Shown here one piece after another: positions 1 to 9,240 of a stretch of 64,000 nt of DNA. The notes below the pieces were generated by a model. It was given only the letters and a program-made list of their open reading frames with translations. It was not told where the DNA came from and did no database searches. Numbering within the stretch: the stretch's first letter is position 1; every line of letters starts with the position of its first letter. The translations under genes were made by a program, and so were the position numbers. The stretch comes from LMUY01 sp965276785 (GTDB lineage Bacteria; Pseudomonadota; Alphaproteobacteria; Acetobacterales; Acetobacteraceae): contig OZ255629.1 in assembly GCA_965276785.1 (NCBI GenBank), positions 2,728,001 to 2,792,000 of the forward strand. The letters run 5' to 3'.

Positions 1-495
1 ATCTACCAGCAGACCTTCATCGACACCTACACCAAGGTGGGCTTCGCCAAGCTCTATGACCGCAAGACCCCCATCACCGCCGCCGACCTGCTCAACGACC
101 GCGTGGTGCCGTTCTTCGACCAGCACGCCATCAAGCTGTGTCGGGTACTAACCGACCGCGGCACCGAGTTTTGCGGCACCGCGCAGGCACACCAATACGA
201 ACTCTACCTCGCCGTGGAGGACATCGATCACAGCCGCACCAAGGCCCGCAGCCCGCAGACCAACGGCATCGTCGAGCGCTTCCACAAAACCATGCTCAAC
301 GAGTTCTACCAGGTGGCCTTCCGCAAGCGCATCTATGCCGACATCGCGCAGCTGCAGACTGACCTCGATACCTGGATGGCCAGCTACAACGAGCAGCGAT
401 CGCACCAGGGACGCTGGTGCTACGGTAAGACACCCATGCAGACCTTCGTTGACAGCAAACCAATCGCCAGGGACAAGATGCTCAACGCCGCCTAA
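1..495 (+). CDS. IS481-type transposase, C-terminal part
   Basis: This frame is open from base 1 and gives 164 residues identical to the C-terminal half of the transposase at 32609-33646. It carries the middle and end of the rve/DDE integrase core: the second catalytic Asp in VLTDRGTEF and the Glu in QTNGIVERFHK. The protein cuts and joins the IS ends during transposition. The N-terminal helix-turn-helix part and first catalytic Asp lie outside the window, so I cannot tell whether this copy is intact. Confidence 0.9.
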   Translation: MYQQTFIDTYTKVGFAKLYDRKTPITAADLLNDRVVPFFDQHAIKLCRVLTDRGTEFCGTAQAHQYELYLAVEDIDHSRTKARSPQTNGIVERFHKTMLNEFYQVAFRKRIYADIAQLQTDLDTWMASYNEQRSHQGRWCYGKTPMQTFVDSKPIARDKMLNAA

Positions 496-564
496 CACGT
501 CGGACAGATACATCCCATCCGACACCAATCAAAACGAGTGTCAGATCAGGTTCTAGCTACTACA
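1..564 (+). mobile_element. IS481-type insertion sequence, copy A (3' part only)
   Basis: This is the transposase-3' end of an insertion sequence that enters the window from the left. In every stretch I compared, bases 1-564 match the reverse complement of 32540-33103, the same end of the complete copy at 32540-33752. The element ends at 564 in ...CTACTACA, the terminus defined by the duplicated target of the complete copy. About 650 bp of this copy lie outside the window. The next bases (565-571, GGTTTGT) should be its target duplication, and they fall inside a vapC-like gene. Confidence 0.9.
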
Positions 565-863
565 GGTTTGTCGAGATCACAAACGTGCTCGGGATGGCCG
601 AACGCCGCGGCAGGATCGATGCGGCCGGGTTGCAAGAGGCCCTGCGCCTGCTGCGTTCGTGACCTTTTGGTCGTCGATGAGCCACCTTAACTCGCGTGGT
701 CCGAGCCGGTTCTGTAGCTGATGCGAGCGCATCGCCTGACGGCATACGACGCAGCTTATTTGGAACTTGCCCGGCGGCGCGGCCTGCGTTGGCTACCAAG
801 AACCGCAACCTGCTTGCCGCCACCCCGACTGTCGGCGTTTCCTTGCTGGCGCACTTTCCGTGA
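565..863 (+). pseudogene. VapC-like PIN-domain toxin remnant
   Basis: Directly after the IS end, one frame reads FVEITNVLGMAERRGRID, which resembles the mid-part of VapC PIN-domain ribonucleases (family members read like VLEIANALxVAERRGRI). Another frame reads HRLTAYDAAYLELARRRG, the conserved VapC segment with the last acidic residues, and a third reads LATKNRNLLAA to a stop at 861. Internal stops and at least two frameshifts separate these pieces, and the N-terminus was removed by IS481 copy A. No partner antitoxin is visible. VapC toxins cleave tRNA or rRNA; this remnant cannot. Confidence 0.75.
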
Positions 864-874
864 ACGACCTCCCC

Positions 875-1863
875 ATGCAAGCAGGGTCTCTTGCGACAAA
901 GCGACGCGGCAGCTTGGCGGCATCTTCCTCGCCTGCCTTCGTGCCCATACTCATCGCCGCGATCGGCGACCAGGCGAGCTGGCGTTACGTCGAGTTCTTC
1001 ACCGCCAACATTCGCAAGCCGAATACTCGCCGCGCCTACGCCCGGGCCTGTGCCGGTTTCCTGGCTTGGTACGACGAGCGCAGCCTCACTCTCGCCGGCA
1101 TCCGGCCGTTCGACGTCGCCGCCTATGTGGAGCAGTCAGGCAAGGAGATGTCGGCACCGAGCGTCAAGCAGCAACTTGCCGCCGTCCGGATGCTGTTTGA
1201 TTGGCTGGTGGTGGGCCAGGTCATGCCATCCAAACCTCCCAGCTCTGTCCGCGGCCCCAAGCATGTCGTCAAAACGGGCAAGACCCCCGTCCCGGAAGGC
1301 GACGAGTGGCGGTGGCTGATCGACAGCATCCCGACCGAAACGGTGCGGGACCTGCGGGACCGAGCGCTGATTGCCACCCTCACCTACGGCTTCGCGCGGA
1401 TCACGGCTGCGCTGCGAATGAAGGTCGAGGATCTCCGGCCGCGGGGGCCGCATGAGTGCTCCGGCTGCACGAGAAAGGCGGCAAGCAGCACGCTATGCCG
1501 TGCCACCGAGCCGCTGCCGAGGCGCTGCACGCCTACATCGCCGCAGCCGGCATCAGAGACGATAAGAAGAGCTGGCTATTCCGAACCGCAAAGGGGCATC
1601 TCGGCACCACACTCGCCGATAAGCCGATGGATCAGGCCGACGCGTGGCGCATGGTGCGCCGGCGAGCTGTCGCGGCTGGCGTCCTGGCACTGATCGGCAA
1701 TCACAGCTTTCGGGCCACGGGCATCAAGGCCTATCTCACAAACGGTGGCTCCCTGGAGCACGAGCAAGCGATGGCAGCACACGAGAGTCCACGTACGACG
1801 AAGCTCTACGACCGGACCAAGGAACGGCTGACACAGGACGAAGTCGAGAGGATTAGGCTCTGA
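875..1863 (+). pseudogene. Tyrosine recombinase/integrase, frameshifted
   Basis: A tyrosine recombinase reads from an ATG at 875 in one frame to about 1440, then continues in another frame (1456-1863). The first part has a SAM-like core-binding domain (NTRRAYARACAGFLAWYDE) and the first catalytic Arg region (LTYGFARITAALRMKVEDL). The second part has the lysine hairpin (HEKGGKQHAMPCH), the H-x-x-R box (NHSFRATGI) and the terminal Tyr (RTTKLYDRTKERL). All catalytic boxes survive, so a single indel near 1440-1455 appears to be the only lesion. Such enzymes integrate mobile elements. It sits at the left edge of the metal island and could have been its integrase. Confidence 0.85.
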
Positions 1864-1937
1864 TTTCTTCCCTAGACGGCCACGGCATTCGACGTGACTG
1901 ATGGGACTGGTTACGAGCGCACCGGGACTTTTGGAGG

Positions 1938-2060
1938 CTAACCTCGGAACAGGTATCTGCCGATTGCAGCACTGCCAAGTACCAGCAGCACGACGATGAG
2001 CAGACCGATTAAGCCCATACCCCACATCATGGCGCCGCCCATCATTCCACCTTGCATCAT
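1938..2060 (-). CDS. Small Met-rich membrane peptide (40 aa)
   Basis: The minus strand encodes 40 residues. It starts with two Met codons (2060-2055), has an N-terminal Met/Gly stretch (MMQGGMMGGAMMWGMG), then one hydrophobic helix (LIGLLIVVLLVLGSAAIG), and ends RYLFRG with stop at 1938. The composition, with six Met in the first twelve residues followed by one membrane span, is common for small proteins beside copper efflux operons. Met clusters bind Cu(I), so a copper-related role is inferred from composition and position only. It lies just downstream of the Met-rich secreted protein gene and is probably cotranscribed with the Cus genes. Confidence 0.6.
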   Translation of the reverse strand: MMQGGMMGGAMMWGMGLIGLLIVVLLVLGSAAIGRYLFRG

Positions 2061-2131
2061 GACGTACGCTCCAAAGCTGTGAGAGCCCAAGACCAAGTGG
2101 GGAACGGCACCGCCGCTCCCCCGCCCATCGA

Positions 2132-2428
2132 TCAGCCTTTGTTAGCGGGAGCCGTCGGTGCAGCAGCACCACCCTTCTCTTGCGCCATCGACTCCATCAT
2201 GCGATTGCAGTTGTCCATCATCCTGGACATTTTCTGCATCATCTCCGGGTTCATCATCATTGCACCCTGACCATTCGGCATACCATGTTCCATCATGCCG
2301 CTGCCCGGGGTCGCCGGCGGTGTTGCCGGAGCGGCCGATTGAGCGAAGGCCTGAACGCCCGCCAGCGCCAAACCTCCCAGCAATCCTGCCATTGCGATCA
2401 CGCCCTTGGTCTTGTTCAGCTGAGCCAT
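2132..2428 (-). CDS. Met-rich secreted protein next to CusCBA
   Basis: From the ATG at 2428, preceded by GGAG nine bases upstream, the product has 98 residues. A signal peptide (about 1-28, GLLGGLALAGVQAFAQ) is followed by an Ala/Pro stretch and a region rich in Met, Asn and Gln (GSGMMEHGMPN, MMMNPEMMQKMSRMMDNCNRM). Such Met-rich periplasmic proteins may hold Cu(I) or Ag(I) for an RND pump, as CusF does, but no CusF-type fold is visible here. It is the gene following cusA on the same strand, so it is probably the tail of that operon. Function is inferred from composition. Confidence 0.75.
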   Translation of the reverse strand: MAQLNKTKGVIAMAGLLGGLALAGVQAFAQSAAPATPPATPGSGMMEHGMPNGQGAMMMNPEMMQKMSRMMDNCNRMMESMAQEKGGAAAPTAPANKG

Positions 2429-2489
2429 TGTTTGAAACTCCACTTTGTTGCCCTCCTGATCTGCGGCGCGGGAGGGTGACGCCCCTTTC

Positions 2490-5400
2490 TCACTCGGCCG
2501 GGATCGCTGCACGCGGCCCGGCGGGCGCACGCGCTTCGGCGCGGTGAGGCAGCCGCCATCCCTTGATGATCGCGTAGATCGCGGGGATGACGAGCAGGGT
2601 GAGGAGGGTGGACGATACCATCCCTCCGACCATGGGAACGGCGATGCGGCGCATGACTTCGGAGCCGGTGCCGGTGCTCCAAAGGATCGGCAGCAGCCCG
2701 GCCATGATCGCGACCACGGTCATCATCTTGGGCCGCACGCGCTCGACCGCGCCGTGCATGATGGCCGCCTGTAGATCGCCGCACGTCAGGCAGACGCCTT
2801 CAAGCAGGCGCTTCTGCCGAATTTCGACGAGCGCATGGTCGAGGTAGATCAGCATCACCACACCCGTCTCGGCCGCCACGCCCGCAAGGGCGATGAAACC
2901 GACCGCGACGGCCACGCTCATGTTGTAGCCCAGCAGCCACATCAGCCAGGCGCCGCCGACCAAGGCGAACGGCACCGACAGCATGACGATGAACGTCTCG
3001 GTGAGCCGCCCGAAATTGAGGAATAGAAGCACCATGATGACGACCAGCGTCGCCGGCACAACGATCTTGAGCTTCGCTTCCGCGCGCTGGAGGTATTCGA
3101 ACTGGCCGCTCCACTCGATGTGGTAGCCCGGCGGCATCTTGACCTGTTTGGCCACCTTGCGGGATGCCTCGGCGACGTAGCCGCCCAAATCGCGGCCAGC
3201 GAGATCAATGTAGACATAGGCGACCGGCTGCGCGTTTTCGGTGCGGATGCTGGGTGGTCCCCCCGTCACGCGCACGCTTGCGACTTCGCCCAAGGGGACC
3301 ATTGCACCGCTCGTCGTGGGCACCAGGACCTGATCGGCGATGGATTGCGGGTCATCCCGCAGGCCGCGCGGATAGCGGACATTCACGCCGTAGCGCTCAC
3401 GGCCTTCGACCGTCGTGGTGACGGTCTCGCCACCAAGTGCTGCGGCGACGACTGATTGAATATCATTGACCGACAGGCCGTAGCGCGCCGCTGCCTCCCG
3501 GTTCGGCAAGATTTCAACGTAATGGCCGCCCTCGGTGCGTTCGGCGAAGGCACTCGTCGTACCCGTCACGCCATGCACGGCTTGCACGACTTGGCCCGCT
3601 AGTGTGTCGAGTTCCTGGAGGTCAGGCCCGAACACCTTCACCCCGACCGGTGTGCGGATGCCAGTGGACAGCATGTCGATGCGCGCCTTGATCGGCATCG
3701 TCCAGGCGTTGCTGACGCCAGGAAGCTGCAAGGAGGCATTCATTTTCGCGATGAGCTGATCCACGGTCTCGCCGCCTGGCCAGGTGCCTGGTGGCTTGAG
3801 GTTGACAATTGTCTCGCTCATCTCGACCGGCGCCGGATCGGTTGCAGTCATGGCGCGGCCAGCCTTGCCGAACACCGATTCGACTTCCGGAAACGACTTG
3901 ATGATGCGGTCCTGCGTTTGCAGCAGCTCGGCCGCCTTGGTGACGGACAAGCCGGGCACGGTCACCGGCATGAACATCAGCGTTCCCTCATTCAGGCTGG
4001 GCATGAACTCACTGCCAAGCTGGGAAGCCGGCCACACCGTAGCGCCCAGGATCGCGATGGCGGCGATCACAACCAACACCGGAACCCGCAGCACCAGACG
4101 GATCACCGGACGGTAAACCCATATCACTACCCGGTTGATCGGGTTCTTGCCTTCAGGGATGATGCGCCCCCGCACGAAGAACAGCATCAGCACCGGCACC
4201 AGCGTGATGGACAGCAGCGCGCCGCCAGCCATGGCGAATGTCTTGGTGTAGGCGAGCGGCTTGAAGAGGCGGCCCTCCTGGTCCTCCAGCGCGAACACCG
4301 GCAGGAACGCGGCGACGATCACCAGCAGGCTGAAGAACAGCGAGGGGCCGACCTCCTTGGCGGCGGCGATCAACGCCGGGCCGCGCGGTTCGCCGGGCTG
4401 CAATCGCTCGACATGCTTATGGGCGTTCTCGATCATCACGATTGCCGCGTCCACCATGGCACCGAGCGCGATAGCGATGCCGCCCAGGCTCATGATGTTG
4501 GAGCCGATGCCGAGCGCGTGCATGCCGATGAAGGCCATCAATATGCCGATCGGCAGCGTCAGGATGGCAACCAGGGCGCTGCGGACGTGCAGCAGGAAGA
4601 TGACGCACACCGCGGCGACAATCAGGCTCTCTTCGAGGAGCGTGTGCTTGAGCGTGTGGATCGCGCTGTCGATGAGCTGTGAGCGGTCGTAGACCGGCTC
4701 GATCGAGACGCCTTTGGGCAACCCCGGCTCGATCTCCGCCAGCTTCGCCTTGATGTTGCCGATGGTCGTGAGCGCATCGGCACCGTCCCGTTTCAAGGCG
4801 ATGCCGCCGACCACCTCGCCGGTGCCGTTCATCTCGGCAATGCCGCGCCGCTCGTCCGGACCGAGTTCGATGCGGGCGACATCCTTCAGCAACACCGGGG
4901 TGCCGGACCCGCTTGGATCAGCCTTCAGCACGACATTGCCGAGATCGGCCATGTTCCGCAGGTAGCCGCGGCCCCGGATCATGTACTCCGTCTCGCTCAT
5001 CTCGATCGTTCGGCCGCCAACATCGCGGTTGCTGGCTCGGATGGCGTCGGACACCGTGCTGAGCGGAATGCCGAACGCTTGCAGCTTCTGCGGGTCGACG
5101 ACGACCTGATACTGCTTCTCGAAGCCGCCGACACTGGCGACTTCAGACACACCCTTGGCCGTGACCAGGTCGTAGCGGACGATCCAGTCCTGAATGCTGC
5201 GCAGCTCGGCAAGCGTGCGCTGCGCGCCTAGCACGACATACTCGTAAACCCACCCAACTCCGCTCGCATCCGGCCCAAGCGCGGGCGACACGCCGGCCGG
5301 CAGCCGCTTGGCGGCGAAGTTCAGGTACTCCAGCACCCGCGACCGCGCCCAATAGAGGTCGGTGCCGTCGTCGAACACGACATAGACGAAGGACAAGCCA

Positions 5401-5663
5401 AAATCCGAGAAGCCGCGCACCACCTTGGCGTGTGGCACCGCCAGCAGCGCCGTGGTCAAGGGATAGGTCACTTGGTCCTCGACCACCTGCGGCGCCTGGC
5501 CCGGATACTCAGTATAGACAATGACCTGCGTGTCCGAGAGGTCCGGCAAAGCGTCCAACGGCGTGTTTGCGACGGACCACACGCCGATTCCGACCACGAT
5601 GAGCGTGGCGAGCAGCACCAGCATCTTGTTGCGGGCGCACAGTTCGATGAGGCGGCCGATCAT
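2490..5663 (-). CDS. cusA: CusA-type Cu(I)/Ag(I) RND efflux pump
   Basis: This 1057-residue inner-membrane pump of the heavy-metal RND class uses proton import to drive metal from the periplasm or cytoplasm into the adaptor and outer-membrane channel. The TM4 motif GAMVDAAIVMIENAH (about residue 404) is the signature of the Cu/Ag subgroup. The three Met positions known to bind Cu(I) in E. coli CusA appear conserved in GTLMFMPVT, APVEMSETIVNLK and WTMPIKARIDML. Length is normal for the family. Its ATG overlaps the stop of the adaptor gene by four bases, so cusC-cusB-cusA are translationally coupled. Confidence 0.95.
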   Translation of the reverse strand: MIGRLIELCARNKMLVLLATLIVVGIGVWSVANTPLDALPDLSDTQVIVYTEYPGQAPQVVEDQVTYPLTTALLAVPHAKVVRGFSDFGLSFVYVVFDDGTDLYWARSRVLEYLNFAAKRLPAGVSPALGPDASGVGWVYEYVVLGAQRTLAELRSIQDWIVRYDLVTAKGVSEVASVGGFEKQYQVVVDPQKLQAFGIPLSTVSDAIRASNRDVGGRTIEMSETEYMIRGRGYLRNMADLGNVVLKADPSGSGTPVLLKDVARIELGPDERRGIAEMNGTGEVVGGIALKRDGADALTTIGNIKAKLAEIEPGLPKGVSIEPVYDRSQLIDSAIHTLKHTLLEESLIVAAVCVIFLLHVRSALVAILTLPIGILMAFIGMHALGIGSNIMSLGGIAIALGAMVDAAIVMIENAHKHVERLQPGEPRGPALIAAAKEVGPSLFFSLLVIVAAFLPVFALEDQEGRLFKPLAYTKTFAMAGGALLSITLVPVLMLFFVRGRIIPEGKNPINRVVIWVYRPVIRLVLRVPVLVVIAAIAILGATVWPASQLGSEFMPSLNEGTLMFMPVTVPGLSVTKAAELLQTQDRIIKSFPEVESVFGKAGRAMTATDPAPVEMSETIVNLKPPGTWPGGETVDQLIAKMNASLQLPGVSNAWTMPIKARIDMLSTGIRTPVGVKVFGPDLQELDTLAGQVVQAVHGVTGTTSAFAERTEGGHYVEILPNREAAARYGLSVNDIQSVVAAALGGETVTTTVEGRERYGVNVRYPRGLRDDPQSIADQVLVPTTSGAMVPLGEVASVRVTGGPPSIRTENAQPVAYVYIDLAGRDLGGYVAEASRKVAKQVKMPPGYHIEWSGQFEYLQRAEAKLKIVVPATLVVIMVLLFLNFGRLTETFIVMLSVPFALVGGAWLMWLLGYNMSVAVAVGFIALAGVAAETGVVMLIYLDHALVEIRQKRLLEGVCLTCGDLQAAIMHGAVERVRPKMMTVVAIMAGLLPILWSTGTGSEVMRRIAVPMVGGMVSSTLLTLLVIPAIYAIIKGWRLPHRAEARAPAGPRAAIPAE

Positions 5664-7036
5664 GGCGTCGCTCCCGATTGGGTAGATTTCGGCTTGGCGC
5701 TATCGGCGAAGCCTTGCAGCGCGGCGCGCAGGTTGCTTTCGGCGTCGATCAGGAAGTTGGCGCCGACCACCACGCGATCGCCGGGCTTGATGCCGTCGAT
5801 CACCTGCACCCAGTCATCGCCGTGGATGCCGAGGTGGACTTGCCGAGGCTCGAAGCGGCCGGCCCCGGCCGCCACAAGGACGACCTGCCGCGTGCCGGTG
5901 TCGAGCACAGCAGAGTTCGGTATTGTCAGCACGGGCGCGCCACCTGCCGTGGCATCGATTTGCACGTTCGCGAACATCGCGGCGCGCAGCGCCCCGTCAG
6001 GATTGGGCAGGACGATGCGCACCCTGGCGGTCCGGGTCTCGGCCGACAGCGTCGGGTAGATAAAATCGACCTTGCCCTCGAAGGTCCGGCCTGGGAACGC
6101 AACGAAGGTCGCGTGCGCTGTCTGGCCAGGCTGCACCGCGCCCAGGTCTTGCTCCTGCACCTGCGCAATCAGCCAGAGTTGGGAAAGGTCGGCGGTCTTG
6201 TAGAGCGCCTCGCCGGCGTCCACCCGCATCCCCTCCTGCACCGGCTTGTCGGTGACGACACCATCGGCTTGGGCCATGACGGGGATACGCCGGATGGATC
6301 GTCCCGACCGGCGCAGGCGAGTGATCTCCTCCTGCGGAATGTCGAGTGCGCGCAGCCGTTGCAGGGAGGCCGTGCCGATAGCCCCGCCCATCCGAGCGGC
6401 AATCAGGTACTCCTCCTCAGATGCTACCATGTCGGGCGAGTAGATTTCGGCCAGGACCTGCCCTCGCTTAACCGGGTCGCCTGTCGCGGCGACGGCGAGG
6501 TGCTCGATCCAGCCGGGAACCCTCGTCGTAACCGTCACCAGGCGGCGTTCATCGAATTGCAGGATTCCGGTCGCGCGAACGCTGCGGGCGGCCGACGGGC
6601 GCATCTCCGCCACTTCGGTCCGCACCCCGAGGGTCTGCAAGCGGCCCGGCGTGATCCGGACGGTGCCGGGCGGATCGACCTGGCTGCCTTCGTCGGCATA
6701 GACGGGCAGGTAGTCCATGCCCATTGAGTCCTTCTTGGGCTTAGGGGACGTGTCCGGCAGCCCCATCGGGTTGCGGTAATAGAGGATGCGATAATCGCCA
6801 CCTGTCGGCTTTGCGGTTGTGGTTGGCCCCACGGCAGCCTGAGGAGCGGGAATGTCCTGGAACACCGGCTTATAGTCCCGTCCATCCGGCGCCTTTTTCG
6901 GGCTGGCCGCGTAGAACGGCTTGCCGTCGGGGTCCTGGTAGAATAGCGGCTGACGGGCGGCGTCGTCCGCGTTGGCAACGCTGATCGCCGCGAGGCTGAT
7001 AGCCGCCGCGATGGCCAGGGCCATCTGGCGCATCAT
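5660..7036 (-). CDS. cusB: CusB-type periplasmic adaptor
   Basis: This 458-residue membrane-fusion protein links the CusA pump to the outer-membrane channel. After a signal peptide (ending about residue 23) come two short segments of the heavy-metal-binding type: YQDPDGKPFYAASPKKAPDG and YYRNPMGLPDTSPKPKKDSM (about residues 80-112). The barrel-sandwich and beta-barrel regions of the HlyD type follow (VTTRVPGWIEHLAVAATGD, PVMAQADGVVTDKPVQEGM). The Met in the binding segment fits Cu(I)/Ag(I). It overlaps its neighbours on both sides by four bases within cusCBA. Confidence 0.93.
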   Translation of the reverse strand: MMRQMALAIAAAISLAAISVANADDAARQPLFYQDPDGKPFYAASPKKAPDGRDYKPVFQDIPAPQAAVGPTTTAKPTGGDYRILYYRNPMGLPDTSPKPKKDSMGMDYLPVYADEGSQVDPPGTVRITPGRLQTLGVRTEVAEMRPSAARSVRATGILQFDERRLVTVTTRVPGWIEHLAVAATGDPVKRGQVLAEIYSPDMVASEEEYLIAARMGGAIGTASLQRLRALDIPQEEITRLRRSGRSIRRIPVMAQADGVVTDKPVQEGMRVDAGEALYKTADLSQLWLIAQVQEQDLGAVQPGQTAHATFVAFPGRTFEGKVDFIYPTLSAETRTARVRIVLPNPDGALRAAMFANVQIDATAGGAPVLTIPNSAVLDTGTRQVVLVAAGAGRFEPRQVHLGIHGDDWVQVIDGIKPGDRVVVGANFLIDAESNLRAALQGFADSAKPKSTQSGATP

Positions 7037-8298
7037 AGGTCTCCCCCGATCAGACGCTCGATCGCGGCAAGCTCGACCTGCTCATCGAGCTGCGCTTGCA
7101 GCAGCCGCAGTTCCACCTCGTGCGTCTGGCGCTCGGCAGTGATCGCCCCCGTGAGATCGCCGCGGCCCTGGCTGTAATCGGCAAGGACGGTTTGAAATGC
7201 GGCGCGGGCCTGTGGCACGGCCTCTCGCCGCAACAGCGCCTCGGTCGTGCGAGCCGCCCGCAGCTTGGCGAGGGCTTCGGCCAAGGCTCCCTCAATCTCC
7301 AGACGGGTTGCATCATAGCGCTGCTGCGAGGCGCCGAGCTGGGCCGCTGCTTCACGCTGCCCGGCCGCTTCCCGCCCCCAGGGCAGCGGGATATTGAGGC
7401 CGACCGTGGCGGCAAAGCCGATAGGACGATTGTTGGTCTGGATGAGCGGCCCCGCGCCAAGCGTCACGTCCGGATACCAGGCTTTGTCCGCCAGGTTGCT
7501 GCGCGTGCGGGCCGCCTCGACCGTGGCGGTATCGGTGGCCAAGGTCGGATTGACCGCTCGCGCCCGCTCGACCAGGATTGCCAGAGCCGGTTCAGCTTCT
7601 GGGACCGGCTTGGCCCGGAGCGGTTCGGCAAGCGGGGCGTCGGCCGGCCGGCCCACCAGCACATTCAGGCGCGCACGGGCCGCCTCGTGCTCGCCTACCA
7701 GCCTTGCGGCATCGGTCTTGGCCGTCGTCTCCTCGCCGAGAGCCTGGATGACGGCGACCTGGTCGCCGCCGCCCTGGCCGTAGCGCGCCGATGCGGCAGA
7801 CCGCATACGTCGGGCTAGCCCGGCAATCTCCCGGTTCACCGCCAGGTCGCGCGCCGTCAGATAGTATTGCGCGTAGGCGACCTTGACCTTCTCATCCAAC
7901 TCGTCCTGCGCCGCACGTTCCCGGCCGCGGCTGGCATCCACGTCGGCAAGCGCAGCCTGCCGGCGCAGGCTGCGCTTGCCCCACAGCGGGAACGCCTGGG
8001 TCAGCATCACCGTATGCGCACTGAAGACGTTCGGGTCCTTATAGTAGGTGTAGCTGTCGGTGATGGTCGGATCGTCGAGGGCGTCGGCTCCCCCAGCTTT
8101 GGCCGAGGCCGCCTCGGTGTCCAAGGCGGCGGCCCGTAGTGCCGGGCTGAGGCTTCGTCCAGCAGCCAATAGCCCATCGACGGCCGCGCCCAGAGGGGCG
8201 GCTGTCTGCGCCCAGGCCTGCTCATAAACTGGGGCGTACGCAGCCAGGCTAAGGGCCAGCGCGCCGCCAGCCCCCAACCGCACCCACTGCACGGTCAC
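7033..8298 (-). CDS. cusC: CusC-type TolC-family outer-membrane channel
   Basis: This 421-residue TolC-family protein should form the trimeric outer-membrane exit duct of the Cus pump. A signal peptide (about 1-30) is followed by two repeats of paired helices, the usual TolC layout (SPALRAAALDTEAASAKAGG, then a second half beginning near VNPTLATDTATVEAART). Phylogenetic assignment to copper rather than another metal rests on its operon with cusB and cusA. The start lies one base after the end of the preceding 8300-8698 gene, so that gene probably leads the transcript. Confidence 0.9.
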   Translation of the reverse strand: MTVQWVRLGAGGALALSLAAYAPVYEQAWAQTAAPLGAAVDGLLAAGRSLSPALRAAALDTEAASAKAGGADALDDPTITDSYTYYKDPNVFSAHTVMLTQAFPLWGKRSLRRQAALADVDASRGRERAAQDELDEKVKVAYAQYYLTARDLAVNREIAGLARRMRSAASARYGQGGGDQVAVIQALGEETTAKTDAARLVGEHEAARARLNVLVGRPADAPLAEPLRAKPVPEAEPALAILVERARAVNPTLATDTATVEAARTRSNLADKAWYPDVTLGAGPLIQTNNRPIGFAATVGLNIPLPWGREAAGQREAAAQLGASQQRYDATRLEIEGALAEALAKLRAARTTEALLRREAVPQARAAFQTVLADYSQGRGDLTGAITAERQTHEVELRLLQAQLDEQVELAAIERLIGGDL

Positions 8299-8299
8299 G

Positions 8300-8698
8300 T
8301 CACTTCACCAGGTCGGCGTTGATCGTGCCCCGCACCGTCTCCGGCTCGCCTTGCACCTTGGCCGCCAGATGGAGCGCCCAGGTGCCGGTCATGCCTGGCT
8401 CCACCTCGAAGCTATAAACGCCGCCTTTTGCCGGCATCGCCTTCACGGGCGCCGTCATCGTTGCCATCCCCGCCGGCCCCATGTCGGCAGAGCTTTCAAA
8501 AATCACCGCATCGGGCACAGGCTTGCTGTCGGAAGCTTGGACGAGGCGGACCTGGACGATGTCGCGGCCGGCCTTGGCTTGCGGCTTGCCGACCAGCTCG
8601 AAACGATAGTCGTCGGCCTTGGCGAATGCAGGCATGGAGCTGAGCGCGTAAGCGCAGACGAGCGCCGCGGCGCTCGCGAAAAGACGTGGTGCAGTCAT
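8300..8698 (-). CDS. FixH/YtkA-like secreted protein
   Basis: Starting at the ATG at 8698 behind an AAGGGG ribosome site, the product has 132 residues: a signal peptide (about 1-26, ending SSMPAFA) and one beta-rich domain. The segment DSKPVPDAVIFESSADMGPAGM and the following GGVYSFEVEPGMTGTWAL resemble YtkA/FixH-like domains often found beside copper and nickel efflux genes. The Met residues in DMGPAGMATM may be metal ligands. The gene immediately precedes cusC and is presumably cotranscribed. Precise function is unknown. Confidence 0.8.
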   Translation of the reverse strand: MTAPRLFASAAALVCAYALSSMPAFAKADDYRFELVGKPQAKAGRDIVQVRLVQASDSKPVPDAVIFESSADMGPAGMATMTAPVKAMPAKGGVYSFEVEPGMTGTWALHLAAKVQGEPETVRGTINADLVK

Positions 8699-8796
8699 CG
8701 AAAACCCCTTTTGACCCGCTAGCAACGGCACGTGCGTCGCGGGCGGTGAACAAACCTGTGTCGGCTGGACGCACCTCGGGTGTGCGCCGGTTGGAC

Positions 8797-9159
8797 TCAG
8801 ATCGTTCGGGGCGGAAGGGGCTCGGGTTCGCGCACAAAATCGGCCAGCCTGGACCAAGCCGACCAATAATCGACGTCGCTGAAGCTGACAGCGATGTCGA
8901 GGTTCACCGTCCGCGCAGGCAAGGCGGCGTCAGCGATACAGCCCATCTGCTTGATGCAGTCCGGCGTCATGCCCTTGCACGGCGGCATTGGCTTCTCGTC
9001 CGGCATCCCAGCGTGCGACATCACCGTCATGTCGCAGGGCATGCCCGAGATCGTCATCGGGGCGACATACTCCGCCGAGCGAGCAAGCTGGGATGACGTG
9101 CCGCCAATGAAGGCAAACGCGATCAACACGAGCAGGAGCTGGCGTAGTCTTTGGACCAT
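8797..9159 (-). CDS. Cys/Met-containing secreted protein, unknown
   Basis: From the ATG at 9159 the product is 120 residues. It has a hydrophobic leader (LRQLLLVLIAFAFIGGTSS) and a short domain with Met and Cys in pairs (GMPCDMTVM, PPCKGMTPDCIKQMGCIAD), then a C-terminal tail. The Cys/Met spacing suggests metal binding. It is the first gene of the minus-strand run leading to cusCBA, about 100 bp before the FixH-like gene. I do not recognise the family. An upstream in-frame ATG at 9225 is possible but would put a charged extension before the leader. Confidence 0.65.
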   Translation of the reverse strand: MVQRLRQLLLVLIAFAFIGGTSSQLARSAEYVAPMTISGMPCDMTVMSHAGMPDEKPMPPCKGMTPDCIKQMGCIADAALPARTVNLDIAVSFSDVDYWSAWSRLADFVREPEPLPPRTI

Positions 9160-9240
9160 GGAGCTTAACCATAGCATCCAGATCGAGCGCGGCAAAGGCG
9201 ACAACCGTTCCGAAACATCGCTCAATGCCGGTGTTGGAGG

